Shown piece by piece: positions 55,507-63,994 of a stretch of DNA of 64,000 bases. This DNA comes from Candidatus Bathyarchaeota archaeon (GTDB lineage Archaea; Thermoproteota; Bathyarchaeia; Bathyarchaeales; UBA233). The first letter of the stretch is position 1; each line of letters begins with the position of its first letter. The notes below the pieces were generated by a model. It had not been told where the DNA came from, did not search any database, and saw nothing but the letters and a program-made list of their open reading frames with translations. Location: NCBI GenBank assembly GCA_025057795.1, contig JANXEP010000039.1, forward strand, positions 111,603-175,602, written 5' to 3'. A program made the translations under genes and the position numbers.

Positions 55507-56559
55507 TCACATCGGATGAAAGCCAGGACTTTCCAACCCTGTTTTCTCGTCTACGCCTAACAATATGTTCAAGCATTGAACGCCTTGACCTGCAGCCCCC
55601 TTTAGCAGGTTATCAATAGCAGACAAAACCACAAGGCGGCCAGTTCTAGAATCTGTTTCGAAACCTATGTCGCAAAAGTTTGTACCAACTACAACCTTGG
55701 GATCCGGAAGCTGATATAGACCCTTCCTGTATTTAACCAGTCTTATGAAAGGTTCCTTTTCGTATTGGTAGCGGAAGATTTTCCAAATATCGTTTATGCC
55801 TAGTGTTTTTGTCGTGAAAGTGTGTATTGTGGACAGGATTCCGCGAACCATGTTAACTGCGTGTGGAGTAAACGAGATGGTCAAGGGCTCCTTTGAGATG
55901 AGGTTGAGTTCTTGACTTATTTCGGCTATATGCCTGTGATCCACAACACTATATGCGCGGACACCTCCAAATCTTTCAGGGTGATGGGACGCTTGGGTCG
56001 GTTTGGCTCCGGCACCTGAAGAGCCTATTTTCACATCGGCAATGATTCTGTCTCGTTCTATAACCCCTTCTTTCACTAGGGGGGCTAAACCGAGAATCGT
56101 GGCTGTCGCCATGCAACCCGGACACGCTATTAGCCTTGCATCCTTTATTTCTTGGCGGTGTATCTCCGGCAAGCCATAAACCGCCTCTTTCAGCAGTTCA
56201 GGGGTGGGATGTATCCACCCATACCATTTGGGGTAATCTTCCGGATTCTTCAAACGGAAGTCGGCGCTCATATCAATAACCCTCAAGCCCATTTCAAGAA
56301 GTTTAGGAACAAGCTTCACAGCACTTCCATGAGGGGTAGCTGTAAAGACTACATCGCAATTATTTTTGATGTTAGTGAGATTCAAGGGTACAAATTTTAG
56401 TTGAGTTAACCCGCGCAGGTTGGGGTGCACCATAAAGATGAACTCGCCCGCGTATTTATCGGAAGTCACCATTGTAACTTCTACTTTTGGATGAAAAAGT
56501 AGGAGGCGCAAGAGTTCCCCGCCAACGTAACCAGAACCTCCGACAATTCCAACCCGCAT
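55507..56559 (-). CDS. lysY: LysW-linked semialdehyde-forming reductase (LysY/ArgC)
   Basis: 350 residues. GIVGGSGYVGGELLRLL, the catalytic cysteine in IACPGCMATATI, GSSGAGAKPTQASHHPERFG and HAVNMVRGI. It reduces the acyl phosphate on LysW. It begins 30 bp after the ligase gene ends. Confidence 0.92.
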   Translation of the reverse strand: MRVGIVGGSGYVGGELLRLLLFHPKVEVTMVTSDKYAGEFIFMVHPNLRGLTQLKFVPLNLTNIKNNCDVVFTATPHGSAVKLVPKLLEMGLRVIDMSADFRLKNPEDYPKWYGWIHPTPELLKEAVYGLPEIHRQEIKDARLIACPGCMATATILGLAPLVKEGVIERDRIIADVKIGSSGAGAKPTQASHHPERFGGVRAYSVVDHRHIAEISQELNLISKEPLTISFTPHAVNMVRGILSTIHTFTTKTLGINDIWKIFRYQYEKEPFIRLVKYRKGLYQLPDPKVVVGTNFCDIGFETDSRTGRLVVLSAIDNLLKGAAGQGVQCLNILLGVDEKTGLESPGFHPM

Positions 56560-56588
56560 TTCCTATCCCTTTTCTTCCACCATTCAAC

Positions 56589-57767
56589 TTAGTTTATAAT
56601 GCTTTTTGCACAATTGAACAGGAACTCTGCCAAATTAGCCCCGGTGGCTAGACGTGTTTGTTCCCAAAACTCTGGGCAGGAATTCGCTTCATGAAACAGA
56701 ACATTATATTTGTTCTTCTCCACACTTTCATTAATTATTTTTCTCACGTTTTCGTAAGCCTCCAAATTTGTATATTCTTGAAAGGCTTCCTCCAATTTCT
56801 TATTCCAGCTCGGGAAGTTACTTTTCTTCATAGGGTCTCCTTTAACTCGCTTAAAGACTTTGAAAGGAATCTCGAGCCGCTCAAGTTCTGATTTAATGTA
56901 TTTATCGTCGACGAATTTTTCTTCGCCGAAATCAATCATAGCATCTAGTGCAAGGAGCCACGCTTCACAGGTTCCTCCAATCGCGTTGCCACATTTAATA
57001 GCTATGTCACGAATATAGCCTGGAAGATCAACGCCGAATACAAAGTTGCCGAGAGCGGTGTTAGTTCTAAAGTCTTTGAAACCCGCCCTAGCCATGGCCT
57101 TTGGGTAACAGTAGGGTACTTTCCCCTTCTCTTTAAAAACTATTATTCGCAAGTCATAGAACCATTTTTGAATAAACTTTTGGGCTAGAACACCCACGGG
57201 ATTGATTATTGAAGGTTTGACTTTCTTAAGCATTTCAAGAAACTCTTTATGGTTTTTCGCAAGTCTAACTTCTCTACCGTGAGTCCCAGCGTCTGGCTTA
57301 ACCACTAACATTTCATCATTTATTTCAAGTTGCACAAGGTCTGCTATATCCTCCTCATTATGAATCTCGTTCCCATTCTTAGTAGTTTCATGGGAGTCGC
57401 AGGGTACAAACACGGTTTTTGGCACTCTTACCCCATTCTTCAATAAACAGAGAAGGGTTCTAAACTTGCTGAAACATATGAACTCAACATTTAATGGGTT
57501 TATCGTATGCTTGTCTATCGCCTCCAAGAAGCTTGCTGCCATAAGCCTCCGATTTTTGCTTTGCGCCCGGTTTAAAACAGCTTCCACTCTTTTGAGGACA
57601 TATGAGTAGTCATTTCCTTTACTTCTAAAACTGTATCCGTCTTCGCCTATTCCTATGGAAATTTTACGAAAGGGTACGTAAGCTATGTCTATGCCTAACT
57701 CTTCGGCTGTTAGCTTTATACCCATCTCGTCGGCTTCTAGATAATCACATAACAGCCCAATGGTCAT
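56589..57767 (-). CDS. ATP-grasp ligase, LysX/ArgX-like, with a large insertion
   Basis: 392 residues against about 280 for LysX. The ATP-grasp core can be followed: LVVKPDAGTHGREVRLA, GVLAQKFIQKWFYDLRIIVF, ARAGFKDFRTNTALGNFVFG, IGGTCEAWLLALDAMIDFG; the final metal-binding strand reads HEANSCPEFWEQTRL. About 100 residues of unrelated, charged sequence (residues 275-370) separate the last two. Between lysW and lysY it is the expected ligase that attaches glutamate or aminoadipate to the LysW C-terminus, but the sequence is divergent and specificity cannot be read. Confidence 0.7.
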   Translation of the reverse strand: MTIGLLCDYLEADEMGIKLTAEELGIDIAYVPFRKISIGIGEDGYSFRSKGNDYSYVLKRVEAVLNRAQSKNRRLMAASFLEAIDKHTINPLNVEFICFSKFRTLLCLLKNGVRVPKTVFVPCDSHETTKNGNEIHNEEDIADLVQLEINDEMLVVKPDAGTHGREVRLAKNHKEFLEMLKKVKPSIINPVGVLAQKFIQKWFYDLRIIVFKEKGKVPYCYPKAMARAGFKDFRTNTALGNFVFGVDLPGYIRDIAIKCGNAIGGTCEAWLLALDAMIDFGEEKFVDDKYIKSELERLEIPFKVFKRVKGDPMKKSNFPSWNKKLEEAFQEYTNLEAYENVRKIINESVEKNKYNVLFHEANSCPEFWEQTRLATGANLAEFLFNCAKSIIN

Positions 57768-57854
57768 TTCTCAGCCTTCTAGCGACGCCATAGAAGTTCG
57801 TGTAAATACTAATTCTATCTTTCGAAAAAATATTCAGAACTTTGGAAGAGATCG

Positions 57855-58031
57855 CTATTCTCCCCAGTCTTCACCTTCGATTATGAGTTCTTTTAATTCT
57901 ACAGAACCGCCGTTTACTTCTACAATCTCAAGTTCGAGACCGCAACACGGACAGCTTATGATTTCTCCTAGGACAACATCTTCTGAAACATTTAGTTTTG
58001 AGTCGCAGTCGGGGCATTTTGCCGTTTTCAT
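57855..58031 (-). CDS. lysW: LysW amino-group carrier protein
   Basis: 58 residues, easily missed because of its size. Zinc-finger pairs CPDC (residues 6-9) and CPCC (27-30), an acidic beta-rich body and the terminal EGEDWGE, whose last glutamate forms the isopeptide bond with the substrate amino group. GGTGG lies six bases before ATG 58031. It carries intermediates past LysZ, LysY, LysJ and LysK. First gene of the operon that ends with lysK. Confidence 0.93.
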   Translation of the reverse strand: MKTAKCPDCDSKLNVSEDVVLGEIISCPCCGLELEIVEVNGGSVELKELIIEGEDWGE

Positions 58032-58050
58032 GCAGTTCCACCTTGAATTT

Positions 58051-58068
58051 AGGGTTCTAAAGAACCCT
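58051..58068. promoter_or_regulatory. 18-bp palindrome at the lysW promoter
   Basis: AGGGTTCTAAAGAACCCT, perfect 8-bp arms with a 2-base centre. It lies just downstream of the lysW TATA-like element (AAAGTTAAAAG, minus strand, 58074-58084) and covers the predicted transcript start near 58053: an operator position. Confidence 0.55.
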
Positions 58069-58172
58069 ACTTTCTTTTAACTTTTGCGGCGTATTTGTAA
58101 CAGAAGAAACCGCTTATGTTCTAATTGATACAAGCTTTTAACTCTCACCCCTAGCAAAACTTAGCATCTCAA

Positions 58173-58186
58173 GGGTAAGTTTACCC
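58173..58186. promoter_or_regulatory. Second palindrome in the lysW/isomerase divergent region
   Basis: GGGTAAGTTTACCC, perfect 6-bp arms and a 2-base centre. It shares the AGGGT.../...ACCC arms of the palindrome at 58051, about 120 bp away, suggesting one regulator with two sites between the divergent operons. Confidence 0.4.
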
Positions 58187-58264
58187 ATAGTTAACATTAT
58201 AAACTGAAAGAATTTAACAAGCGCACAATATACATTTATATAATAGCGTGTTTAGGTCAATAAA

Positions 58265-58275
58265 CCTTTATAAAG
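58265..58275 (+). promoter_or_regulatory. TATA box of the second isomerase operon
   Basis: CCTTTATAAAG predicts a transcript start near 58296 and a short leader with GAGG before ATG 58312. A second TATA-like element, ATTTATATAAT, lies at 58234-58244. Confidence 0.5.
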
Positions 58276-58311
58276 TGGGCATATGACCGATGGTTCAAAG
58301 AGGCGGTGCTT

Positions 58312-59523
58312 ATGGCAACGGTTGCTGAAAAAATTTTAGCCAAAGCCTCAAACAGTAAGCGTGCAGAGCCCGGAGAGTTCATCGTTGCAAATGTCGACTT
58401 TGTATTCGCCCACGATGGAACAGCCCCATTAATGATAGACGTAATTAATGAGTTTGGTGCTGCCGACCTTAGGCTTGCTGGCAAAAGTGCTCTTTTCATA
58501 GACCATGCCGCGCCAAGCCCATCTGTTCAGTCTTCAATTTTGCATAAAAAAATGAGGGAGTTTGCAGTGCGATTCGGCATAAAACTTTTTGATGTTGGTG
58601 AAGGAGTGTGCCACCAAGTAATCATGGATTATAACCTGGTAAAGGCTGGAGACGTCGTGGTTGGAGCGGATTCTCACACAACAATTCATGGAGCCGTTGG
58701 TGCTTTCGCCGTTGGTGTAGGGAGCACAGATGCTGCTTTTGCTCTAGCAACAGGAAAGCTTTGGTTTAAAGTTCCAGAGAGCATAAAAGTTTCGCTTAAA
58801 GGTAAGCTTGGGTTAGGCGTGCTTTCAAAAGACATAGCCCTCACTTTGCTTAAGGAGTTAGGAACAGATGGTGCTACCTATATGGCAATTGAATATCACG
58901 ATGAGTTGTCGCCGAAACTTTCCCAATCCTCAAGGGCAACAATCTCTAACCTTTCCGCCGAAATGGGCGCAAAAGCGGGAATATTCCCCGTAGAACCGTT
59001 TACTCCAGATAAAGGTGCAAATTACACGCGTAAGATAGAGCTTGACTGTAGCCGCCTTGAACCGCTCGTGGCAAAGCCTCCGCTTCCATCTAACGTTGCG
59101 CCAGTCTCCGAAGTTGAAAGCGTGGAAGTGAATGAGGTGTTCATAGGAAGCTGCACTAACGGCAGACTTGAAGACCTAGAAATAGCCGCCCGGATACTTA
59201 GGGGCAGAAAAGTGAAAAAGGATGTACGATGCATTGTTATTCCGGCATCGCGGCAGGTTTATGAGGAGGCGGTTAAGAAAGGGTTGATTGAAACTCTGGT
59301 TAAAGCTGGCTGCGTCATAGGGCCGCCAACATGCGGCCCATGCGTAGGCGCCCACATGGGTTTGCTCGGCCCAGAAGAAACAGCCTTATCAACAGCCAAT
59401 AGAAACTTTACGGGAAGAATGGGCGAACCCAGCGCAAAAATATATTTGGCCAGCCCCGCGACAGCCGCAGCTACAGCATTAGAAGGAAAAATTACTGATC
59501 CTAGAAAATACTTGAGGAATTAA
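58312..59523 (+). CDS. Aconitase-family isomerase, large subunit (homoaconitase-like)
   Basis: 403 residues from ATG 58312. Same family as leuC at 26166: GEGVCHQVIMDYN, GADSHTTIHGAVG, iron-sulfur cysteines in GSCTNGR and GPPTCGPCVGAH. It is a second, divergent copy placed head to head with lysW. With its small subunit it may act on homocitrate/homoaconitate (LysT role) rather than isopropylmalate. Substrate is inferred from context and the partner's loop. Confidence 0.82.
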   Translation: MATVAEKILAKASNSKRAEPGEFIVANVDFVFAHDGTAPLMIDVINEFGAADLRLAGKSALFIDHAAPSPSVQSSILHKKMREFAVRFGIKLFDVGEGVCHQVIMDYNLVKAGDVVVGADSHTTIHGAVGAFAVGVGSTDAAFALATGKLWFKVPESIKVSLKGKLGLGVLSKDIALTLLKELGTDGATYMAIEYHDELSPKLSQSSRATISNLSAEMGAKAGIFPVEPFTPDKGANYTRKIELDCSRLEPLVAKPPLPSNVAPVSEVESVEVNEVFIGSCTNGRLEDLEIAARILRGRKVKKDVRCIVIPASRQVYEEAVKKGLIETLVKAGCVIGPPTCGPCVGAHMGLLGPEETALSTANRNFTGRMGEPSAKIYLASPATAAATALEGKITDPRKYLRN

Positions 59524-59525
59524 CC

Positions 59526-60026
59526 ATGATCATTGGAAGAGTTATCAAACTCGGAGATGACATCAACACAGACCTTGTCATAGCAGGCAGGTATAAGTTT
59601 AGATCCGTCACAATCGAAGATATGGCAAAGCATATTTTCGAAGATCTCGATCCCACGTTGGCTGCAAGAATAAAACCGGGCGACATTATTGTTGCAGGCA
59701 AAAACTTTGGTTCTGGCTCTAGTAGGGAACAGGCGCCAAGGGTTATGGTTGCGGCGGGTATAGCTGCGGTTGTCGCAAAGTCCTTTGCGAGAATTTTCTT
59801 TAGAAATGCTATAAACGTGGGCTTGCCCGCCTTGACAGTTGAGGAAAGATTTGTCGATTTAACATCTGACGGAGACTTACTGGAGGTAGACTTTGCAACG
59901 GGCTTTGTAAGGAACATTACTAAGAAATACGAAGCGAAGTTTAAGCCCTTCCCAAGGCAGCTTTTAGAAATATTAGAGGCAGGCGGCCTAGTTCCCTACG
60001 TGAAGAAGAAGGGATTTCTAATTTAA
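59526..60026 (+). CDS. Aconitase-family isomerase, small subunit (homoaconitase-like)
   Basis: 166 residues. [12 protein letters not shown] is the small-subunit signature. The substrate loop reads YKFR (residues 23-26) where LeuD of this window has YLVY; basic residues there would suit a substrate with an additional carboxylate, as in homoaconitate. It starts 2 bp after the large subunit. It could still be a second isopropylmalate isomerase. Confidence 0.8.
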   Translation: MIIGRVIKLGDDINTDLVIAGRYKFRSVTIEDMAKHIFEDLDPTLAARIKPGDIIVAGKNFGSGSSREQAPRVMVAAGIAAVVAKSFARIFFRNAINVGLPALTVEERFVDLTSDGDLLEVDFATGFVRNITKKYEAKFKPFPRQLLEILEAGGLVPYVKKKGFLI

Positions 60027-60030
60027 ACCT

Positions 60031-60642
60031 TCAACAACCCAAGACGCCGTTCATAATGAAGTATACACCGAGCAAGGCTACAAAAAGCCCGAGGGCCAGT
60101 TTTATCCACCTTTGCTTTGGGATGATGAAACGCCCGTACCTGCAAATTAAATAGGATATTAGGGTGTAGTACGCGAGGTCGGCGAGCCAGTGTCCTATGG
60201 TGACTGTTAAAACTCCTATGTTACCTATAAGCTCGTAGCCTTGAAGGAGCAACGCTAAGCCAGCCGAAGCCCACCACGGAGGCTGTGTAGGGTTGAAAGC
60301 CGTGTAGAAAACACCCCCCAGCATAGAGGAGTTAACTTTTGAACTTTCAATTTTGACTTCGTCTTTACCCTTAACCATGAGAACACCCATTAGGATCATA
60401 ACGCCCCCACCAATAATGTATATGAAGAGTTTATACTGCAGCATTACGCCGCCGAGCCCAAAGAGAATTAGAAAAATTATAAGCGCCTCCCATAAGGCAT
60501 GGCCAGCAATGATGAACTGGCCTGTCACCTTACGTTTCCGTGCGGAGTCAAAAATTACAAAAGCTAGAAGGGGACCGGGAATAACTGCGCCGCTAAGCCC
60601 CACGGTAAAGCCCAGCAAAAGCAGCGCCAAAACTTCAAGCAT
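60031..60642 (-). CDS. LysE-family amino acid exporter
   Basis: 203 residues, about six hydrophobic segments. The N-terminal GLSGAVIPGPLLAFVIFDSARKR contains the LysE/RhtB-type PGP motif, and NPTQPPWWAS lies in the middle. It runs tail to tail with the isomerase operon, four bases apart. Members export lysine, arginine, threonine or homoserine; the neighbourhood suggests lysine or arginine, unproven. Confidence 0.8.
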   Translation of the reverse strand: MLEVLALLLLGFTVGLSGAVIPGPLLAFVIFDSARKRKVTGQFIIAGHALWEALIIFLILFGLGGVMLQYKLFIYIIGGGVMILMGVLMVKGKDEVKIESSKVNSSMLGGVFYTAFNPTQPPWWASAGLALLLQGYELIGNIGVLTVTIGHWLADLAYYTLISYLICRYGRFIIPKQRWIKLALGLFVALLGVYFIMNGVLGC

Positions 60643-60762
60643 TATTTATACCCTCAATTGTTAGGTTAAAGTTTTCTGCTCCTTTAAAATACTTTACACA
60701 AATCAATATTTGTCTTTAACGCCGGGGAGGGGATTTCAGCACCAATTTACCAGTAAAAACCG

Positions 60763-62571
60763 TCATTCAAGAGGTTCTATTGACTTAAACAGTGCAACTA
60801 AGTTATTAAAAACATCCGAAGATAACTTTTCAGAAATTTTCTCTAATTTTTTAACATCTTTCATTTTACTGGTAATAATAAAGAATACCGGTACGGACTT
60901 CATTCTCTCCGCAAGAACATTTTTAAGGCTTACAAAATCCCTTATTTCATCTCTGAAACAATCCTCAAGCTTTCTGAAGAAATAATAGTTTGCTAGCACG
61001 TAGATTTCAAGATCATTGAATTCTCCCTGAAGCGCACTTTCTAATGCGGGAACCTTTAACGCACCTAAAACGTTTAGACGAGAAGCAGTTAACACGTCTT
61101 GAAACAGTACTGCAAGTTTGCTTGTTTCATCAGCTCTGCTTGCTTTCTGCGCTTTTTCAACCAATGTTCCGAAAGTCTCAGCTGGAAATACAATCAGATT
61201 TTTATCGATTTGTTCAATTTCAACATATTTGACGCTGGACTCGAACGCTGGCAGGTATATATCAGTTAAAGTTGCGCTGCTTAGATAATGCATAATGCAT
61301 CGTATATTTATATCAACCATTTGATTTAAATCATAGGATTTAGTGATAAATGTAGCAATTGGATCTGTTAAACCTAATAGTTGTATATGTTGTTTAGCCA
61401 AGTGCAGTGTTTTATGCGTGTATTGTTTCATCAAAAAATCATGCATTAACAGATAGCCCATTACGGCTCTAGTAGTCGTTGGAGCGCTTGCAATCTCATG
61501 ACCGACTAGATTTATGACACTTATTGCGGAGTAAGCTAAACGTATCAACATAGAATCGGCGAAAGATCTTTCTATCCCTTCATATATTGCCGAATAGATT
61601 GTTTCTCTTAAATCATCTATGAGATTATTAAAGCTTGTATCAGCGATACTCAAATATTCCCGATTTACGACGTCGATGCTAAAGTCGTTATTTTTATTGC
61701 GCTCAAAAAAATCACGGTACTTTGATTCTAGATCGAGAGGAAGTTTGGCTATAAGGTTTGCATGGTGCGTATCTCTTAAAAGCCAATCAAGCCTATCTGC
61801 ATTAATACGCCACTCTTTTTTCTTACCGCTATAGCCACCTAGGACAGTAGTTAATAGATGAATCTTTTTTAATATGTTTGGATCTTCCAGCTCTTTCCAA
61901 AATGGAAACTCTTCTTCCATTATTATCTGCGCTATGATTTTATCGAACAAATTGGCTATGTTGGCATCTTTTATATCTCCTGCGCAGATTCTTAACGCTT
62001 TACGCAACTGTGCATTTTCCATTAGGAGATAAATGGTGATGGTTATATCTAATTTCCTAGGCGAGAAGTGGAAGAGGTCTATTTCCCTAAACAGTTGAAC
62101 CACATATCCGGTAATACCATCTAACGCATGTCCCCATGCAGGGTGACCCAAATCATGCAGTAATGCCGCGACATCCAGCACTATTTTGTCGTCGTTGTTA
62201 AACTTGACTCCTTTAGCGTTTAGTTCAGGATTTCTATTTATTTTATCAAGTAAAACTTCTCCTTTATGCATAACACCTCTGCTGTGCTCATATCGGGTAT
62301 GCGTTGCACCTGGGTATAGCACATAAGTATATGCAAGTTGTCTTATCTCAGTTAGCCTATTAACGAGGGGTAATTGACAAAGATACATGGCATATTTTGG
62401 CAAATAGCTTTTGCCATAAATTGGAAGAATCTCAAAACTTGGGCGGACATTTTCATATTTTATTATGTTAGCTGGGTCTCGATTAAATTGTAGTTCATAA
62501 AAACCTACAAGATCGTAAAAAAGTGGAGCAAAGGTGTTATAGACATCGGACCAAAACGTAGATATACTCAT
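60763..62571 (-). CDS. HD-domain phosphohydrolase (COG1078-like)
   Basis: 602 residues. N-terminal region: RQLAYTYVLYPGATHTRYEHSRGVMH (first His), ALLHDLGHPAWGHAL (His-Asp), and NADRLDWLLRD completing the HD metal site. This pattern matches COG1078, the SAMHD1/dNTPase-like group. The C-terminal 250 residues are not recognisable. It is co-transcribed with a 122-residue gene two bases upstream. It may be a nucleotide hydrolase in nucleotide control or defence. Confidence 0.8.
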   Translation of the reverse strand: MSISTFWSDVYNTFAPLFYDLVGFYELQFNRDPANIIKYENVRPSFEILPIYGKSYLPKYAMYLCQLPLVNRLTEIRQLAYTYVLYPGATHTRYEHSRGVMHKGEVLLDKINRNPELNAKGVKFNNDDKIVLDVAALLHDLGHPAWGHALDGITGYVVQLFREIDLFHFSPRKLDITITIYLLMENAQLRKALRICAGDIKDANIANLFDKIIAQIIMEEEFPFWKELEDPNILKKIHLLTTVLGGYSGKKKEWRINADRLDWLLRDTHHANLIAKLPLDLESKYRDFFERNKNNDFSIDVVNREYLSIADTSFNNLIDDLRETIYSAIYEGIERSFADSMLIRLAYSAISVINLVGHEIASAPTTTRAVMGYLLMHDFLMKQYTHKTLHLAKQHIQLLGLTDPIATFITKSYDLNQMVDINIRCIMHYLSSATLTDIYLPAFESSVKYVEIEQIDKNLIVFPAETFGTLVEKAQKASRADETSKLAVLFQDVLTASRLNVLGALKVPALESALQGEFNDLEIYVLANYYFFRKLEDCFRDEIRDFVSLKNVLAERMKSVPVFFIITSKMKDVKKLEKISEKLSSDVFNNLVALFKSIEPLE

Positions 62572-62573
62572 GA

Positions 62574-62942
62574 CTACGGAGCCACAGGTAGGCTTTCCAC
62601 AGCTCTATTAATTTTTTGAACGTATGTGTTGAATAACTCAACCCCAGTTAGCGTGGCGGACTCTTCAACAATTTTTGCAGCTTGTCTTAACTTTACCTTG
62701 TCCCTAACGCTTATTGTTATTTTCTCCAAATTTTCGTCCTCTCGGAGAGCTACTATTCCCAATTTTTCAAGGTACTTAATGTCCAACAACAGATCCTCTA
62801 TGCTGTCATGAAATATTAGCTTCTCTTGTCGCCACAGAACCTTAAAGACAAAGTTAGCGAATTCTGCAAATTTTAATTCGGTCTCTTTACTAGGTTCTTT
62901 TGCCAAATACTTTGATAAGATATAAGCTGTATACGTCCACAT
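62574..62942 (-). CDS. Small unknown protein preceding the HD phosphohydrolase
   Basis: 122 residues, mostly helical and charged, no cysteines, no membrane segment. Residues 45-75 (DLLLDIKYLEKLGIVALREDENLEKITI) could form a winged-helix-like unit. It abuts the HD gene (two bases), so the two products probably act together. ATG start behind a purine-rich tract. Family not recognised. Confidence 0.65.
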   Translation of the reverse strand: MWTYTAYILSKYLAKEPSKETELKFAEFANFVFKVLWRQEKLIFHDSIEDLLLDIKYLEKLGIVALREDENLEKITISVRDKVKLRQAAKIVEESATLTGVELFNTYVQKINRAVESLPVAP

Positions 62943-63468
62943 TAAGAGTCACTTCCCTTTTTTCCTTTTTTCCGTTCTTATTCAAATATTTTTTCCTTTT
63001 CAAATAATTTTTTAATATACTCAATAAACATACGGACAACTTATCTTAAAAAATTTGCGTCTAAAATCGTGTATGTTAAAGAGCTGAATGAAGCAAAAAG
63101 AACATCTTTTTTAACAGCTACTTGTGAATATTGACAAGAGTATATGATTTACATCACAAATATAAAAACTGCAACGCATCTACATTTTATTATATGTCGG
63201 TAGACTACTTTTAATAGATTTATATACCAAAATTTATTTTGAACTGAATAGTCGGTATAAAGAACAACATTTGCACTAAATGGTACTGGAAGGATTGCTG
63301 TTAAAACAGCAGGCATAAGAATCCATTTATGCCGAAAGAGAACGTCTCCTAGAAATCGCACATTTTGCAATTAGCTTAGAGAAAATAATTTTGTGAACGC
63401 TACTTATGAATTCGAGGTTCAGAAAATACTAATAATTATTTTGTAGTAGACGAAATTTGTGGTTCACT
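62943..63468. other. AT-rich intergenic region with two tandem hairpins
   Basis: About 520 bases without a convincing gene. Two perfect hairpins stand next to each other: GCTGTT/AACAGC at 63297-63310 (2-base loop) and GGCATAA/TTATGCC at 63312-63333 (8-base loop). GTCGGTA occurs twice, about 55 bp apart (near 63197 and 63251). The rest is A/T-rich with several TATA-like stretches. Confidence 0.5.
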
Positions 63469-63705
63469 ATGGTAAGAAGACAAGTAGTTCCTAACGAGAT
63501 TCGTGATAAAATGTACCCAATATGTAAAAGCTATCAAAGAAACTCGTGGAAGAAAATAGCCCGACATATTGCAATGAAAGGAAATGATAAACTTGGGGAG
63601 ATTCACAGAGAATGGAGAATTGCAAATGGGTTACTAGGAGACTATGAAACAAATAGGGAAATGATTCCTGAAGTAATGAAGATTTTTGGATGGCAGGATT
63701 GCTGA
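63469..63705 (+). CDS. Hypothetical protein, 78 residues
   Basis: Begins at ATG 63469 (a TTG 12 bases upstream is possible). Basic N-terminus, then a helical segment SWKKIARHIAMKGNDKLGEI that could be DNA-binding. Not a family I recognise. It is followed 50 bp later by another short ORF in the same direction. Coding status is plausible but unproven. Confidence 0.5.
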   Translation: MVRRQVVPNEIRDKMYPICKSYQRNSWKKIARHIAMKGNDKLGEIHREWRIANGLLGDYETNREMIPEVMKIFGWQDC

Positions 63706-63754
63706 AAAGACTTCAAAGTAGAAAAGAAATTCATGACTAAAATGGGAAAAGTTT

Positions 63755-63994
63755 TTGTTTGGTAACAGCCGTCTTAATTTAGATGATGATAAAATGGATG
63801 TTCTGGAAAGGGCAGAACGTGCTGTTGCAAAGTTAACTGAAGAAGACAGATACAAGCTTAGGCAATGTATTGATGAGTGTTTATGTGCAGCCATAATGTT
63901 TGATGAAAATGGGAAGCTGGAATATTTTGTCAGAATGAAGAATGCCATGAAAGGGTTCATGAAGACGCTAAGAATGTTGGAGAAAGAAGATTAA
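63755..63994 (+). CDS. Hypothetical protein, up to 79 residues
   Basis: TTG 63755 or ATG 63794 (66 residues). Charged and helical, for example VLERAERAVAKLTEEDRYKL, with a central ECLCAAIMFDENGKLEYF. No known motif. Same strand as the preceding short ORF and possibly co-transcribed. It ends just before the window edge. Confidence 0.5.
   Translation: MFGNSRLNLDDDKMDVLERAERAVAKLTEEDRYKLRQCIDECLCAAIMFDENGKLEYFVRMKNAMKGFMKTLRMLEKED

Noticed and set aside
54692..55576. Longer lysZ ORF with 25 extra N-terminal residues
   Set aside because: The extension overlaps lysY and precedes the normal MLIVVKIGGN start; the shorter ATG has a Shine-Dalgarno overlapping the lysY stop.
57760..58080. Plus-strand ORF of 106 codons
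   Set aside because: It lies antisense over lysW and the lysW-ligase gap. The minus-strand LysW protein has diagnostic zinc and EDWGE motifs.
63149..63370. Minus-strand ORF of 73 codons
   Set aside because: AT-rich, no ribosome binding site, hydrophobic low-complexity product, and it runs across the two perfect hairpins; likely chance.
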